Source of the DNA: Sunxiuqinia sp.
GTDB taxonomy: Bacteria > Bacteroidota > Bacteroidia > Bacteroidales > Prolixibacteraceae
Assembly: GCA_003246935.1 (NCBI GenBank)
Contig: QKCF01000079.1
Span: 1-40,366 of the forward strand
DNA length: 40,366 nucleotides
Reading direction: 5' to 3'
The notes beneath the pieces are model-generated. The model saw only the letters and a list, made by a program, of their open reading frames with translations, was not told where the DNA came from and did not search any database. The position numbers were made by a program, and so were the translations under genes. Of the stretch, positions 25,501 to 33,868 are shown piece after piece. Each line of letters starts with the position of its first letter. Within the stretch, counting starts at the first letter, position 1.

Positions 25501-25823
25501 GGAAACGTTTTGCCTGCCTCTCTCCTGTGAGGGCGTATCTGAAAGCTTACAATAACAAACTGGTGCCGGTGGTACTCACCCTTTTGTCGACTGTGCTGGG
25601 TCTGGCTCCTTTTCTTTCGGGGGGCAAGAAGGAAGCATTCTGGTTTAGTCTGGCTGCCGGTACCATCGGGGGACTTCTGTTCTCGATGGTGGCCATTGTG
25701 GTCATCCTCCCGCTGTTTGTGCGGGGAATTAAACCGAAGCGGTTAAGGAGTTTTAAATGGCTGAGGAGAAAAGCGACCCGGAAACAACTACGAAAAATTC
25801 TTTTTATAACGATAAAAAACTAA
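22566..25823 (+). CDS. RND-family efflux permease, copy 1 of the export operon
   Basis: The 1085 residues fit an inner-membrane RND (HAE1/AcrB-like) pump: an N-terminal helix, a large periplasmic part, TM block 2-6 (about 340-480), a second periplasmic domain and TM block 8-12 (about 890-1060). Helix 4 reads ITISLGILIDNTIVMADH, so the second of the two AcrB acids is Asn (Asp409, Asn410). Helix 10 reads SGLTVNSALYILNDLN, without the AcrB lysine (Asn966). Such changes occur in some Bacteroidota RND subgroups, so this is not necessarily dead. It is 6 bp from the adaptor gene. The C-terminal tail is unusually basic (KPKRLRSFKWLRRKATRKQL). Confidence 0.9.
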   Translation: MHTLNSSVRYFSYFTIITTFIALTIVGLGVIPLLNLRLYPSKAKPGVTVRYQMQGASALVIDSEVTSRLEGLLSRVEGLKKLASRTSGGSGWISLELDKGTDMDAVRFEVATLIRQVYPSLPERVSYPEIRTSRPDEEEKAETMLTFSMSGPGQISEIGNYANESLAPSLSELPEINGVFVYGANSRRIDLVYNKELLKNIGLSVSELALQIREYYCQSNLGSVVEQSFSGDETFVPVTFSGWAADKFYPDDIRIKHEGRLFKLTDLVEVKERENEPQSFYRINGLNTVNIVVQSAPGTNQIVTAGLVKDKVGKMRAQLPQGYSINVSYDSSVQLKKELNKIILRILSSVSILLLFVLLVSRSGRYLLVISFSILANILIAFIFYYLLGVEIHMYSLAGITISLGILIDNTIVMADHLRNGHGISVFRAILAATFTTMGALVAVFFLDEDLQLRLIDFTWVIMINLAVSLLVSLFFIPALLDKMRLRKVKTKSTYRHIRRKVKLTRFYGKSIRLMARFRWALLLLAVLGFGLPVYMLPAYLQEGHWYSGWYNKTLGAQFYLEHIKPVTDVALGGTLRLFTEKVQHQALSSSNRRTCINISATMNDGSTLEHTNEVFEKLESFLAQYDEIEQFETRIYSPSSAQITVLFKPEYEFGGFPFTLKSEAESKVVDLGSADWTVSGVGRAFDNSLNEGYRNSRIQLYGYNLEALKGYAQKIKHYLEEIPRVEENSIFINGRSTSGGNIHREYYLDLDLDKMRRTGISQGTVLRNLSDLSREEDKVISVYREREQQNVYLLPEQTSLPDFWEINNRPLDLSNSRVTRLNGLGSFSKEREQDLINKENMEYTMVVEYNFIGSYGQKEYIIGQVEKRLVQELPVGYRIKQQYFRGGSWMDEKTDHTQVWLLLLVAAIIFFICAIVFESLLQPLAVIIMVPLSFIGVFLTFWYFDLGFDQGGYASLLLLSGLTVNSALYILNDLNTMRKRFACLSPVRAYLKAYNNKLVPVVLTLLSTVLGLAPFLSGGKKEAFWFSLAAGTIGGLLFSMVAIVVILPLFVRGIKPKRLRSFKWLRRKATRKQLRKILFITIKN

Positions 25824-25829
25824 CCAATA

Positions 25830-26918
25830 ATGTTGAACCTGAAAACGATAAAATTTGCGACCCTGTTTGTGGGGTTGTTGGGTGTTTCCCTACTGACAGG
25901 CTGTAGCAGCGGCGAAGCCAAACAAGCTCATGCTGCTGGCAAGCGGGAGCATACCGAGGAGGTAAATGTAGTCGTCACCTCGAAAGCCAGGCAGGGTATT
26001 TTTTATAAAGAATTTGAAAATAACGGGAGATTGACAGCCCGGCAGGGTGCAGTTCTGAACTTTGAACAATCAGGAAAAATTGTTGCAGTGAACGTTTCCA
26101 ACGGCGATCGGGTGGAGCAAGGCGATGTGCTGGCCGTCATCGAAGATTCGCAACAAAAGTACAGTTACGAAAAGGCCCTGCGGAACAAGGAGAAGTGCTA
26201 CCTGGCGCTGGAAGAAGCTTTGCTGAACCAGGGGCATTCGATAAACGATTCGGCATCGGTCCCGTCGGCGACCATGAAAATGGCATTGATCCGCTCGGGC
26301 TACCAGGATGCCATAAACGAGGTTATGCTTGCCAAACAGAACCTGGATGAGACCAAAGTGGTAGCGCCGTTTGCGGGGGTTGTTGCCGACCTCGAAGCCC
26401 GGGTTTTCAACGAAACATCAACGTATAAACACTGCTGTAGTTTGATTGATAACCGGGAGTTTGAAGTGAGTTTCCCGATGCTGGAAGCTGAAATGGCCCA
26501 ACTCCAAAAAGGAATGGATGTGGAAGTGGTCCCGTTTGCTTTTGAGGGCGACACGCTGCACGGCCGGTTGTTTGAAATTAACCCCAAAGTGGCCGATAAT
26601 GGCATGGTGGACGTAAAAGCGCTGGTGCCCAATAAAAACGGTCGGTTGACTGAAGGCATGAACGTAAAAGTAATGGTGCGCAAACCAATGGGAAACAAAA
26701 TTTATGTTCCCAAAGAAGCTGTTACCCTTCGGCAGGAGCGGAACGTGGTATTTGTAGAGAAGAACGATACAGCTTTCTGGCGCTACGTAGATGTGGGCGA
26801 GACCAATTCAGAATATACAGTGATTAACAAAAATATCAGTCCTGGGGAAGATGTCATTATCGAAGGTCATTTCAACCTGGCACACCTTTCACCGGTGCAG
26901 GTCATCAAAGAGAATTAA
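25830..26918 (+). CDS. RND periplasmic adaptor (membrane fusion) lipoprotein
   Basis: Links the inner-membrane permease to the outer-membrane channel. The 362 residues start with a lipoprotein signal (LLGVSLLTGCSSGE; lipid on the Cys of TGC). Family features follow: ENNGRLTARQGAVLNFEQSG and VNVSNGDRVEQGDVLAVIED in the lipoyl half-motifs, a helical hairpin (about 105-165), VVAPFAGVVADLEARV in the second lipoyl half, and KIYVPKEAVTLRQERNVVFV in the beta-barrel/membrane-proximal part. It lies between the first permease (6 bp) and the outer-membrane factor (42 bp). Confidence 0.92.
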   Translation: MLNLKTIKFATLFVGLLGVSLLTGCSSGEAKQAHAAGKREHTEEVNVVVTSKARQGIFYKEFENNGRLTARQGAVLNFEQSGKIVAVNVSNGDRVEQGDVLAVIEDSQQKYSYEKALRNKEKCYLALEEALLNQGHSINDSASVPSATMKMALIRSGYQDAINEVMLAKQNLDETKVVAPFAGVVADLEARVFNETSTYKHCCSLIDNREFEVSFPMLEAEMAQLQKGMDVEVVPFAFEGDTLHGRLFEINPKVADNGMVDVKALVPNKNGRLTEGMNVKVMVRKPMGNKIYVPKEAVTLRQERNVVFVEKNDTAFWRYVDVGETNSEYTVINKNISPGEDVIIEGHFNLAHLSPVQVIKEN

Positions 26919-26960
26919 GACAAGCGTTCCCCGTAAACTTTTAAACCTTTAAAACAAGCG

Positions 26961-28463
26961 ATGATACTATTTCAGCTAAGCAAACGACTAATCTTATTGG
27001 CCGGCGCGGTAATGATATGGAATCAGGTACATGCACAGACCATGGAGTTAACGCTGGATGAGGCGATTGCCTTGGGCAAGCTAAAATCGTTCGAGGCTTT
27101 CAGGGCAAAAAACAGCTTTTTATCCAGCGCACTCGATTACCAAACATCTTTAAGGTTGCTGTTCCCCAAAGCGACCCTTTCGGTCACTCCGTCCAATTAC
27201 AGCCGCTCCATCGAAGAGCAATGGGACTCGAACGACCAACAATACCGCCCCTACGAGGTTCAAAGCCTGACCTCAAGCGGACGAATCTCATTGACCCAGT
27301 ACGTTGCCAAGACCGGAGGGACAGTCACCATGACCTCGTCGCTGTACCGGTACAAAACCTTTAAGGAACAGGGGGACGACTATTTAGCTTATATTTCTAA
27401 CCCGGTAACCCTGAGTTATTCGCAAAACCTGACCGGGGTGAATACATTCAAATGGCGAATCAGAATGGATTCGGTAAGCTATCGGCAGGCACGCAAACAA
27501 TATCTGGAGGATGTTGAAAACACCAAGATAAAAACCATCAATCTGTTCTTTAACCTGCTGAATGCCGAGATGAGCTGCAAGATTGCGGAGCTGAACAAAA
27601 GCAACGCCGATACCCTGTTTTTTTTCGGGAAAAAGAAGCTTGATATAGGAGCGATCTCGCGGGATAATTACCTTAAACTGCAACTACGGAAGGTCAATGC
27701 GGGCATTTCGCTCGAAAGTTGCCTGTTAGCACTTGACGAAGCCCGGTTAGCTATGAACAACTTTCTTGAGCTTCCGAGGGAAACGCAAATCCGTTGCCAG
27801 ACCCCTTCGCAAATCCCTGATTTTGTGGTTTCCGCCGCAGATGCGCTATTAAAAGCCTTTGACAATAACCCGGATATGGCAGCGCTGGAAAACAAACTGC
27901 TGATGGCTGAACGCTCGGTGAAAATGGCTAAAGCAAACCGTTTTTCGGCCAATTTCAGTGCGACAGTTGGTTTGAACCAAAACCAGGAGAAGCTGACCGA
28001 TGCTTACCGGGACTTGAAAAACCAGGAATCCCTGTCGCTGACCTTATCGATCCCGCTTGTGGACTGGGGCGATACCAGGCGAGCCATCACCCAAGCCGAA
28101 CTTAACCGAGAACTGGCAGAAGAGAGCGCACGCAAAGAACGGGATGCGATCAGTCTTCAGGTAATCAATTTGGTCAATGGCTTCAACATAAAATACAAAC
28201 AGGTGGCCGCAGCTGCCCAGGCCGACAGCATTGCTCAAGTTACTTACCAGGTGGTGCAACAGCAGTTTATGCTGGGAAAAGCCAGCGTGCTCGAGGTAAA
28301 CAGTTCCTACACCGACATGCAGAACGCCCAAAACAGCTACCTGAATTCGCTCAGCAACTTTTGGGTGCAGCTTTATTCCATCCGCAGGCTTTGCCTGTAT
28401 GATTTTGAGATCGGCGCTGATTTGGAAGCCGATTTCGACAAGATAATAGAAACATATGAATGA
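26961..28463 (+). CDS. TolC-like outer-membrane efflux protein
   Basis: The 500 residues start with a signal peptide (LILLAGAVMIWNQVHAQ). They then show the outer-membrane-factor pattern of two helical halves: MELTLDEAIALGKLKSFEAF at the start of the first and NPDMAALENKLLMAERSVKM at the start of the second. The strand segment LTLSIPLVDWGDTRRAITQAE matches the conserved second-half turn, and QFMLGKASVLEVNSSYTDMQ is near the end. It should form the trimeric outer-membrane channel of this pump. Position between adaptor and second permease supports one machine with two alternative permeases. Confidence 0.92.
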   Translation: MILFQLSKRLILLAGAVMIWNQVHAQTMELTLDEAIALGKLKSFEAFRAKNSFLSSALDYQTSLRLLFPKATLSVTPSNYSRSIEEQWDSNDQQYRPYEVQSLTSSGRISLTQYVAKTGGTVTMTSSLYRYKTFKEQGDDYLAYISNPVTLSYSQNLTGVNTFKWRIRMDSVSYRQARKQYLEDVENTKIKTINLFFNLLNAEMSCKIAELNKSNADTLFFFGKKKLDIGAISRDNYLKLQLRKVNAGISLESCLLALDEARLAMNNFLELPRETQIRCQTPSQIPDFVVSAADALLKAFDNNPDMAALENKLLMAERSVKMAKANRFSANFSATVGLNQNQEKLTDAYRDLKNQESLSLTLSIPLVDWGDTRRAITQAELNRELAEESARKERDAISLQVINLVNGFNIKYKQVAAAAQADSIAQVTYQVVQQQFMLGKASVLEVNSSYTDMQNAQNSYLNSLSNFWVQLYSIRRLCLYDFEIGADLEADFDKIIETYE

Positions 28464-28512
28464 CCATTCCTCCGCTCCCCTGCACGGGAGATTGGTTTAA
28501 ACTGAATTACAA

Positions 28513-31500
28513 ATGGTAGAATTTCTTGTAAAAAGGCCTGTTGCCGTAATCATGACCTTTATTGCGTTCCTGATTTTAGGATTAGCAGCTATGAACCTGA
28601 TCCCGATCTCGTTATTGCCGGATATTGCGATCCCTGAAATCACCATCCAGGTCTCGGCGCCCGATAAACCTGTGAACGAGATGGAACAGAATTACATCCG
28701 CCCAATACGCCGCCAGATGTTGCAGCTCGGCCATCTTAACGATATTCAGAGCGTGGCCACCAATGAACAGGGCACAGTGCGGTTGACCTTTAAATACGGC
28801 ACCGATATTAATTACGCCTTTGTGGAGGTGAACGAGAAGATGGACGGTTTAATGCCTGCTATGCCTTCCGATTTCGAGCGTCCCCGTATCATCAAGGCAT
28901 CGGCTACTGATATCCCGGTATTCTACATGACCGTGATGCTTAAGCAGGAGTACGCCGATGAGCGCAAAGAGCGTTTTATGGAACTGAGCGAATTTTGCGA
29001 ACAAGTCATCAAAAAGCGGGTGGAACAACTTCCGGAAGTGGCTATGGTAGATATCAGCGGGATGGAGTATCCTGAAATCAGGATTTCTGCCGACCTGGAT
29101 AAGCTCCGGGTTTTGGGCATTGACTATAGTACCATTCAGTCGGCATTGGAAGAAAACAACATTTCGCTGGGCAATATCCGCGTACGCAACGGCATGTACG
29201 AGTTCAATGTAAAATATGCCACGCTGCTTAAAAACCGGCGCGACATTGAGCAGATCAGCATCCGCTCGGGCGACCGTATTTTTACATTGGGTGAACTGAC
29301 GAAAATTGAAGTTCGCCCCAAATCGGGCAAGGGCGTTTTTGTGGATAAAAAAGGGCAGGCCATCATCATGGCAGTCATTAAAAAATCGGATGCCCGGATG
29401 GAAGACCTGAAGGAACAGACCGGGAAACTAATGGACAACCTGAACGAAGATTATCCCCGTCTGCGCTTTGAGCTGTCGCGTAACCAGACTGAACTGCTGG
29501 ATTATTCCATTTCTAACCTTCAAAGCAGCTTGATAATTGGTGGTATCCTGGCCTTCCTGATCATGCTGCTTTTCCTGAAAGATTTAAAATCCCCCATCCT
29601 GATCGGTGTTTCCATCCCGGTCAGTTTGGTGGTTAGTTTGCTGTTCTTCTACTTGTTTAATTTGTCCATCAACATTATATCTCTCTCGGGGCTGATATTG
29701 GGTGTGGGAATGATGATTGACAATTCAATTATCGTCATCGATAACATTTCCCAGTATTATTCGGAAAACAGAAAAGGGGTGATCCAGGCGGCTATTGCCG
29801 GAACCAACGAGGTTATCCGCCCGCTGATCAGCTCGGTGCTGACAACCTGTGCCGTGTTTGTCCCGTTAATTTTTTTGAGCGGCATTGCCGGGGCTTTGTT
29901 TTACGACCAGGCTATGGCTATCACCATCGGGCTGGGCGCATCGCTGATTGTTTCCATCACCCTGATCCCCGTCCTGTACGCTGTTTTTTACAGCAGAACG
30001 GGAAAGAAGCCAAAAGCAAGGGTAGGTAAAAAGCCCAAAGCACTGCAGTGGATGCAGTTTTACCGGAATATAGAGAACAGCTATGCCCGGGGCTACGATT
30101 GGATTTTTGCAAACAGGCGATTATTTCTGCTGGGTACATTTTTACTATTATTGGGAGGGGGCTGGGCGTTTTCTGCTTTGACAAAAGAGCGTTTCCCGAG
30201 TTTTGAACAGACCGAAGCCGAAATTACGATCGACTGGAACCGGAACATTGGGGTGGATGAGAATCAAAGGCGCATGGAGGAGCTGAGGTCAGCAATAGAC
30301 AGCCTGACGGTGCAGTTTTCGTGTATGGTGGGCGAACAAAGCTTTATGCTGGAACAAGGTGATGTGCTGGGGGCATCGGAGGCCAAAATTTATTTTCAGG
30401 CTGAAAATGCTGCGGACAGGAAAGTTGCCTTGAATGAAGTCAGGCAGTGGATGACAGCCAATTACCCGGAAGCGCTCTACGAGGCGTCGCCCCCCGTAAC
30501 GGTTTTTGAAAAGATATTCGGGGATAACGAGTCTCCCCTGGAGGTGCGGTTGTGGACCGATGGCAGTAACCCTGTTCCCGACCCCGAAGTTTTGAATAAG
30601 ATCGCTGCCGACATCACGAAATTGTCGGCCAAATCGCCGGAGAAAAAAGCGCCTTTGCAGGAATATTATGAGATCAGCCCCCGTTTTGACCGGATTAAGC
30701 TCTACGATGTCCCGATAGCCCGTTTGACCAGCGTCCTGAAAAAATCGCTGAACCGGTTGTCGCTGTTTACCCTTCGGCAGGGGCAGTACGAAGTGCCGGT
30801 GGTACTGACCGGCAAACAGCGGGACATCTATGCCGTGATCCGTTCTGTCCGCGTACAGAGCAACGCCAAAGGGCAGGTTCCGGTGGACCAATTGGTCACA
30901 GTAACGCGGATTGCAGGCTACAAACTGTTGCAGGGCGGTAAGGAGGGGGTGTACGCTTCACTGTCGTTTGATATTCCTGACAATGAATTGGGCGTGGTAC
31001 AGAAGCAGATTCAGGAGGTATTGAAAAGCTACCCTAACGTGCATGTCAAATTTGCCGGTGCCTTATTTGCGAACCGCGAGCTGTTTAAAGAACTGGTCAT
31101 TGTGCTGGTTGTTGCTTTGCTGCTGCTCTATTTTATCCTGGCCTCGCAGTTCGAGTCGGTGCTACAACCCTTTATCGTTTTCATTGAAATCCCGATCGAT
31201 ATTGCCGGAGCCCTGCTTTTGCTGTGGCTTAGCGAAAACAGCCTGAACCTGATGAGTATGATCGGCATTGTGGTGATGACCGGGATTATCATCAACGACT
31301 CCATTTTAAAGATCGATACCATCAACGGACTGGTGCGCAGCGGGCAGCCGGTACTGGAAGCCATTCACATTGGTGGCCGCCGACGGCTGAAGCCAATCCT
31401 AATGACCAGCGCCACCACCATCCTGGCCATGGTGCCCTTCATGTGGGGGCACGATATGGGCTCGCGCCTGCAACAGCCACTGGCCTGGGCCATTATTGGC

Positions 31501-31578
31501 GGGATGACCATTGGCACCTTTGTCAGTTTGTACTTTGTGCCTCTGGCCTATTACTATTTAAACCGGAATAAAAAATGA
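28513..31578 (+). CDS. RND-family efflux permease, copy 2
   Basis: The 1021 residues are a full-length AcrB-like permease: EFLVKRPVAVIMTFIAFLIL (helix 1), ISLLPDIAIPEITIQVSAPD, porter domains, helix 4 LILGVGMMIDNSIIVIDNIS (Asp403, Asn404) and helix 10 VVMTGIIINDSILKIDTING (Asp929, Lys933). It differs strongly from copy 1 at 22566, so this is an old pair and not a recent tandem duplication. Two RND permeases sharing one adaptor and channel gene are known in other operons, where they can form heteromers. The substrate cannot be told from sequence; the peptide genes around it make peptide export a testable idea. Confidence 0.92.
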   Translation: MVEFLVKRPVAVIMTFIAFLILGLAAMNLIPISLLPDIAIPEITIQVSAPDKPVNEMEQNYIRPIRRQMLQLGHLNDIQSVATNEQGTVRLTFKYGTDINYAFVEVNEKMDGLMPAMPSDFERPRIIKASATDIPVFYMTVMLKQEYADERKERFMELSEFCEQVIKKRVEQLPEVAMVDISGMEYPEIRISADLDKLRVLGIDYSTIQSALEENNISLGNIRVRNGMYEFNVKYATLLKNRRDIEQISIRSGDRIFTLGELTKIEVRPKSGKGVFVDKKGQAIIMAVIKKSDARMEDLKEQTGKLMDNLNEDYPRLRFELSRNQTELLDYSISNLQSSLIIGGILAFLIMLLFLKDLKSPILIGVSIPVSLVVSLLFFYLFNLSINIISLSGLILGVGMMIDNSIIVIDNISQYYSENRKGVIQAAIAGTNEVIRPLISSVLTTCAVFVPLIFLSGIAGALFYDQAMAITIGLGASLIVSITLIPVLYAVFYSRTGKKPKARVGKKPKALQWMQFYRNIENSYARGYDWIFANRRLFLLGTFLLLLGGGWAFSALTKERFPSFEQTEAEITIDWNRNIGVDENQRRMEELRSAIDSLTVQFSCMVGEQSFMLEQGDVLGASEAKIYFQAENAADRKVALNEVRQWMTANYPEALYEASPPVTVFEKIFGDNESPLEVRLWTDGSNPVPDPEVLNKIAADITKLSAKSPEKKAPLQEYYEISPRFDRIKLYDVPIARLTSVLKKSLNRLSLFTLRQGQYEVPVVLTGKQRDIYAVIRSVRVQSNAKGQVPVDQLVTVTRIAGYKLLQGGKEGVYASLSFDIPDNELGVVQKQIQEVLKSYPNVHVKFAGALFANRELFKELVIVLVVALLLLYFILASQFESVLQPFIVFIEIPIDIAGALLLLWLSENSLNLMSMIGIVVMTGIIINDSILKIDTINGLVRSGQPVLEAIHIGGRRRLKPILMTSATTILAMVPFMWGHDMGSRLQQPLAWAIIGGMTIGTFVSLYFVPLAYYYLNRNKK

Positions 31579-31630
31579 AAGGAGATAACTCCACAAACAA
31601 ATACTCAATGGGCATTAAACATCAGTTCTG

Positions 31631-31731
31631 GTAGCTCCCCCTTTCGGGAACAAAGGTATCAGAATTTTTTCAGGGAGCTACGGCACCCTGCCTGTGAAAT
31701 GATAGAGCAGGTGTTGAATCTAATAATTTTG
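31631..31731 (+). promoter_or_regulatory. Inverted repeat and candidate -7 element before peptide 3
   Basis: GTAGCTCCC (31631-31639) pairs with GGGAGCTAC (31673-31681) across a 33-bp loop. TAATTTTG at 31724-31731 matches TAnnTTTG, 18 bp before the peptide ATG at 31750. A shared role (processing or termination of the long export transcript plus a new start) is plausible. Confidence 0.5.
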
Positions 31732-31749
31732 GTAGAAAAATAATCAAAC

Positions 31750-32019
31750 ATGAAAAAGTTAATACTATTAGGAAGCATAGCTCTGTTGGGATGTTTAGCC
31801 TACGTACAAGGCAATTCAATAATTTTAAACTCACTACCGTCAAAAATTTCCCTGAGTAATATATTGTTAATATCGAATGCTGAAGGTGAGGATTTGCCTC
31901 CTGGTTACATTCTATTAGAAGAATATGGACTTATAGCTGAGGGTTACTATGAAGGTGAATATTGGATAGAACCAGAATATGGCTGCGTAGATGCTAATGA
32001 TAAGTGTTTACATCTTTAA
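31750..32019 (+). CDS. Small secreted peptide precursor 3, NVEALA-like
   Basis: The 89-residue precursor starts with a hydrophobic segment (LILLGSIALLGCLAYV). It then has the leader SLSNILLISNAEGEDLPPG, matching peptide 2 in S-L-S-(Q/N)-(L/I)-L-x-I-(N/S)-(S/N)-A and peptide 1 in a PPG that follows acidic residues. The tail is acidic and Tyr/Gly-rich (LIAEGYYEGEYWIEPEYG) and ends with two cysteines (CVDANDKC). It heads the second peptide, beta-propeller, CxxC cassette. The start has a -7 element 18 bp upstream. Biological role unknown. Confidence 0.7.
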   Translation: MKKLILLGSIALLGCLAYVQGNSIILNSLPSKISLSNILLISNAEGEDLPPGYILLEEYGLIAEGYYEGEYWIEPEYGCVDANDKCLHL

Positions 32020-32039
32020 GTACTATTTATTAAAACTTC

Positions 32040-32071
32040 AAGTGCAGGTAGGTTGGCAACTGCCTGCGCTT
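32040..32071 (+). terminator. Possible weak terminator or attenuator after peptide 3
   Basis: AAGTGCAGG (32040-32048) pairs with CCTGCGCTT (32063-32071), one G-U, with an inner GTTGGCAAC hairpin. The downstream stretch is only partly T-rich (AAGTTTCTTAGTTT), so termination may be partial. It could let the peptide be made in excess over the propeller gene. Confidence 0.5.
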
Positions 32072-32091
32072 AAGTTTCTTAGTTTAGATCA

Positions 32092-33330
32092 ATGAAATTT
32101 CATATTATGAAGATAAAAAAAAACTATTTCTTTATTCGAGTCATATTGTTTTTGGTATTTGTTAGCTCTTCCTGTAAATCGGATACTGATTTAAAATCTT
32201 TACCTGTGATAGAGATTTCACCTCAATTTTCTGATAACTCTTTTGTATTTGAAGATGTTTTTCAGTCAGTAGATATTATACCATTAGAAACTAACTCTGA
32301 ATGTCTTATTGGAGGGATTACAAAATTAGTTGAAGCATATGATAGTTATTTTATTATGGATAGAGTAAATAACATTGTTGCAAAATTTGATAATAAAGGC
32401 AAATTTATTACTAGACTGGGCGGAGTGGGAAATGGTCCAGGAGAGTATCTTAAGATTGAAGATTTACTAGTAGACAGAGACAACCGAAACATAAAATTGT
32501 ATGATGTCAGGGGGAGAAAAATAATCATTTACGGACTTGATGGTACTTATATAAAGGAGTTCAGATTGGACGCATTTTTGAAATCAATTGCTCTTGCGGA
32601 GAATGGCTATTATTGGGGTTTTATAGGAAATGTTACCAATTCCAACGAAATTCAAGGTAAAAAAGGGGGGGAGTTGAAATTTATTAAGTTTGATGAGAAG
32701 GGGAAAATATTGGCGAAGATTTTTGGGCAGAAAACCGCTGAAATTCATCTTTCTTTTTATGAACACATGTCTCCACAACAAGATGGTAGTATATCATTTG
32801 TAGAACCGCTTAATTGTCAGATTTTCAACCTGCGTGACAATAAGGTATCTTCTAGCTATGATATTAAATTTAATAGCTTTTCCGTCCCAGATAATATCCG
32901 AAATGTATTAAACAAAAGAAGAACGCCGGAAACTGTAACACAGAAGGATGCATTTAGTGATGCTAATAAGAACTATGTTCTAGGGTTTGTTAAGTTTTAT
33001 GAAAATAGTAATTGGATAGTCATGCAATATTCAGTTAAGTACAGGTTTCAATTTGCTTTTTATTATAAGCCTTCCGGTAAGCTTTTTGAGTCGAGCGGAC
33101 TACCTTGGTCTACAATAAATGCCAACTTATTTTTTACGCCATCTTATATAGATGATGAGTTTGTGTATTCTAGTTCATCCGCCTTTTACTTACATGAACG
33201 ATATAAAAAAGAACAGAGCGATAATAAAGTAGGGAAAGAAAGAATTAGAAGTTGGAATAAATTATTAAAGAATATAGGAATAAATGATAATCCAATCATA
33301 TTTAAATACAAATTGCAAAAACGCATTTAG
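32092..33330 (+). CDS. 6-bladed beta-propeller lipoprotein, copy 2
   Basis: The 412 residues have a lipoprotein signal (VILFLVFVSSSCKS); an alternative ATG at 32107 shortens it by five residues. The fold motifs parallel copy 1: DIIPLETNSECLIGGITKL, then YFIMDRVNNIVAKFDNKGKF and GGVGNGPGEYLKIEDLLVDR. The two copies are clearly diverged, so the duplication is not recent. The gene is AT-rich like the rest of its cassette. It ends one base before the ATG of the CxxC protein. Function unknown; membrane-attached and outside the cytoplasm by signal type. Confidence 0.78.
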   Translation: MKFHIMKIKKNYFFIRVILFLVFVSSSCKSDTDLKSLPVIEISPQFSDNSFVFEDVFQSVDIIPLETNSECLIGGITKLVEAYDSYFIMDRVNNIVAKFDNKGKFITRLGGVGNGPGEYLKIEDLLVDRDNRNIKLYDVRGRKIIIYGLDGTYIKEFRLDAFLKSIALAENGYYWGFIGNVTNSNEIQGKKGGELKFIKFDEKGKILAKIFGQKTAEIHLSFYEHMSPQQDGSISFVEPLNCQIFNLRDNKVSSSYDIKFNSFSVPDNIRNVLNKRRTPETVTQKDAFSDANKNYVLGFVKFYENSNWIVMQYSVKYRFQFAFYYKPSGKLFESSGLPWSTINANLFFTPSYIDDEFVYSSSSAFYLHERYKKEQSDNKVGKERIRSWNKLLKNIGINDNPIIFKYKLQKRI

Positions 33331-33331
33331 G

Positions 33332-33868
33332 ATGTATAGTTTCTTTAAATTATGTATTGTGGTCCTAGTAGTTAGTGGATTAATGGTGGCCTGCACTAAG
33401 GAATCCAGACAAGAAATGCAACTTCGCCAAAATATTAATAAAGAGTTGCGCATGGATATATTCCCTTCTGTTGTTAGTCAGCAAAAGGTTCAGGCGTATG
33501 ATGATTTTAGAAGGGAATACAAATATATTTCAGTAGTATTTTTGAGAAAGGGGTGTAAACCTTGCGATTTAAAAATTGCTGAGTGGCAGGAAAGAATTGA
33601 AAAAATTAAAGAACTTGAAGATTATTCAGTTCTTTTTATTTTTCAGGGGTACAGCTATAAAGAGATATCACAGTTAGATACAACGCGTTCTCTTAATTTT
33701 ATCTGTGATATACATTGCAGGTATTTAATCTATAATAGAGATATTCCAGAATGGATATTGGACAATACAATACTTATCGATGCTAGAAATCGAATAAAAC
33801 TTGTTGGTGATCCATTTAGTACTGATGAAAAAACTGAACAATTATATTCAATTATTAAAATGGATTGA
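33332..33868 (+). CDS. Thioredoxin-like CxxC lipoprotein, copy 2
   Basis: From ATG 33332 the protein has 178 residues and a lipoprotein signal (IVVLVVSGLMVACTKES). An earlier in-frame ATG at 33284 would overlap the propeller gene by 47 bp and spoil the signal peptide, so it is not chosen. The domain has ISVVFLRKGCKPCDLKIAEW, with Cys75-Lys-Pro-Cys78 in the redox position. WILDNTILIDARNRIKLVGD near the C-terminus is typical of TlpA/thioredoxin-like ends. Copy 1 at 21676 has CSIC and a membrane helix instead of a lipid anchor, so the two cassettes differ in anchoring. Confidence 0.7.
   Translation: MYSFFKLCIVVLVVSGLMVACTKESRQEMQLRQNINKELRMDIFPSVVSQQKVQAYDDFRREYKYISVVFLRKGCKPCDLKIAEWQERIEKIKELEDYSVLFIFQGYSYKEISQLDTTRSLNFICDIHCRYLIYNRDIPEWILDNTILIDARNRIKLVGDPFSTDEKTEQLYSIIKMD

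Noticed and set aside
33284-33331. 16-residue extension of the second CxxC protein
   Set aside because: It overlaps the propeller gene and would place polar residues before a good lipoprotein signal; ATG 33332 is preferred.
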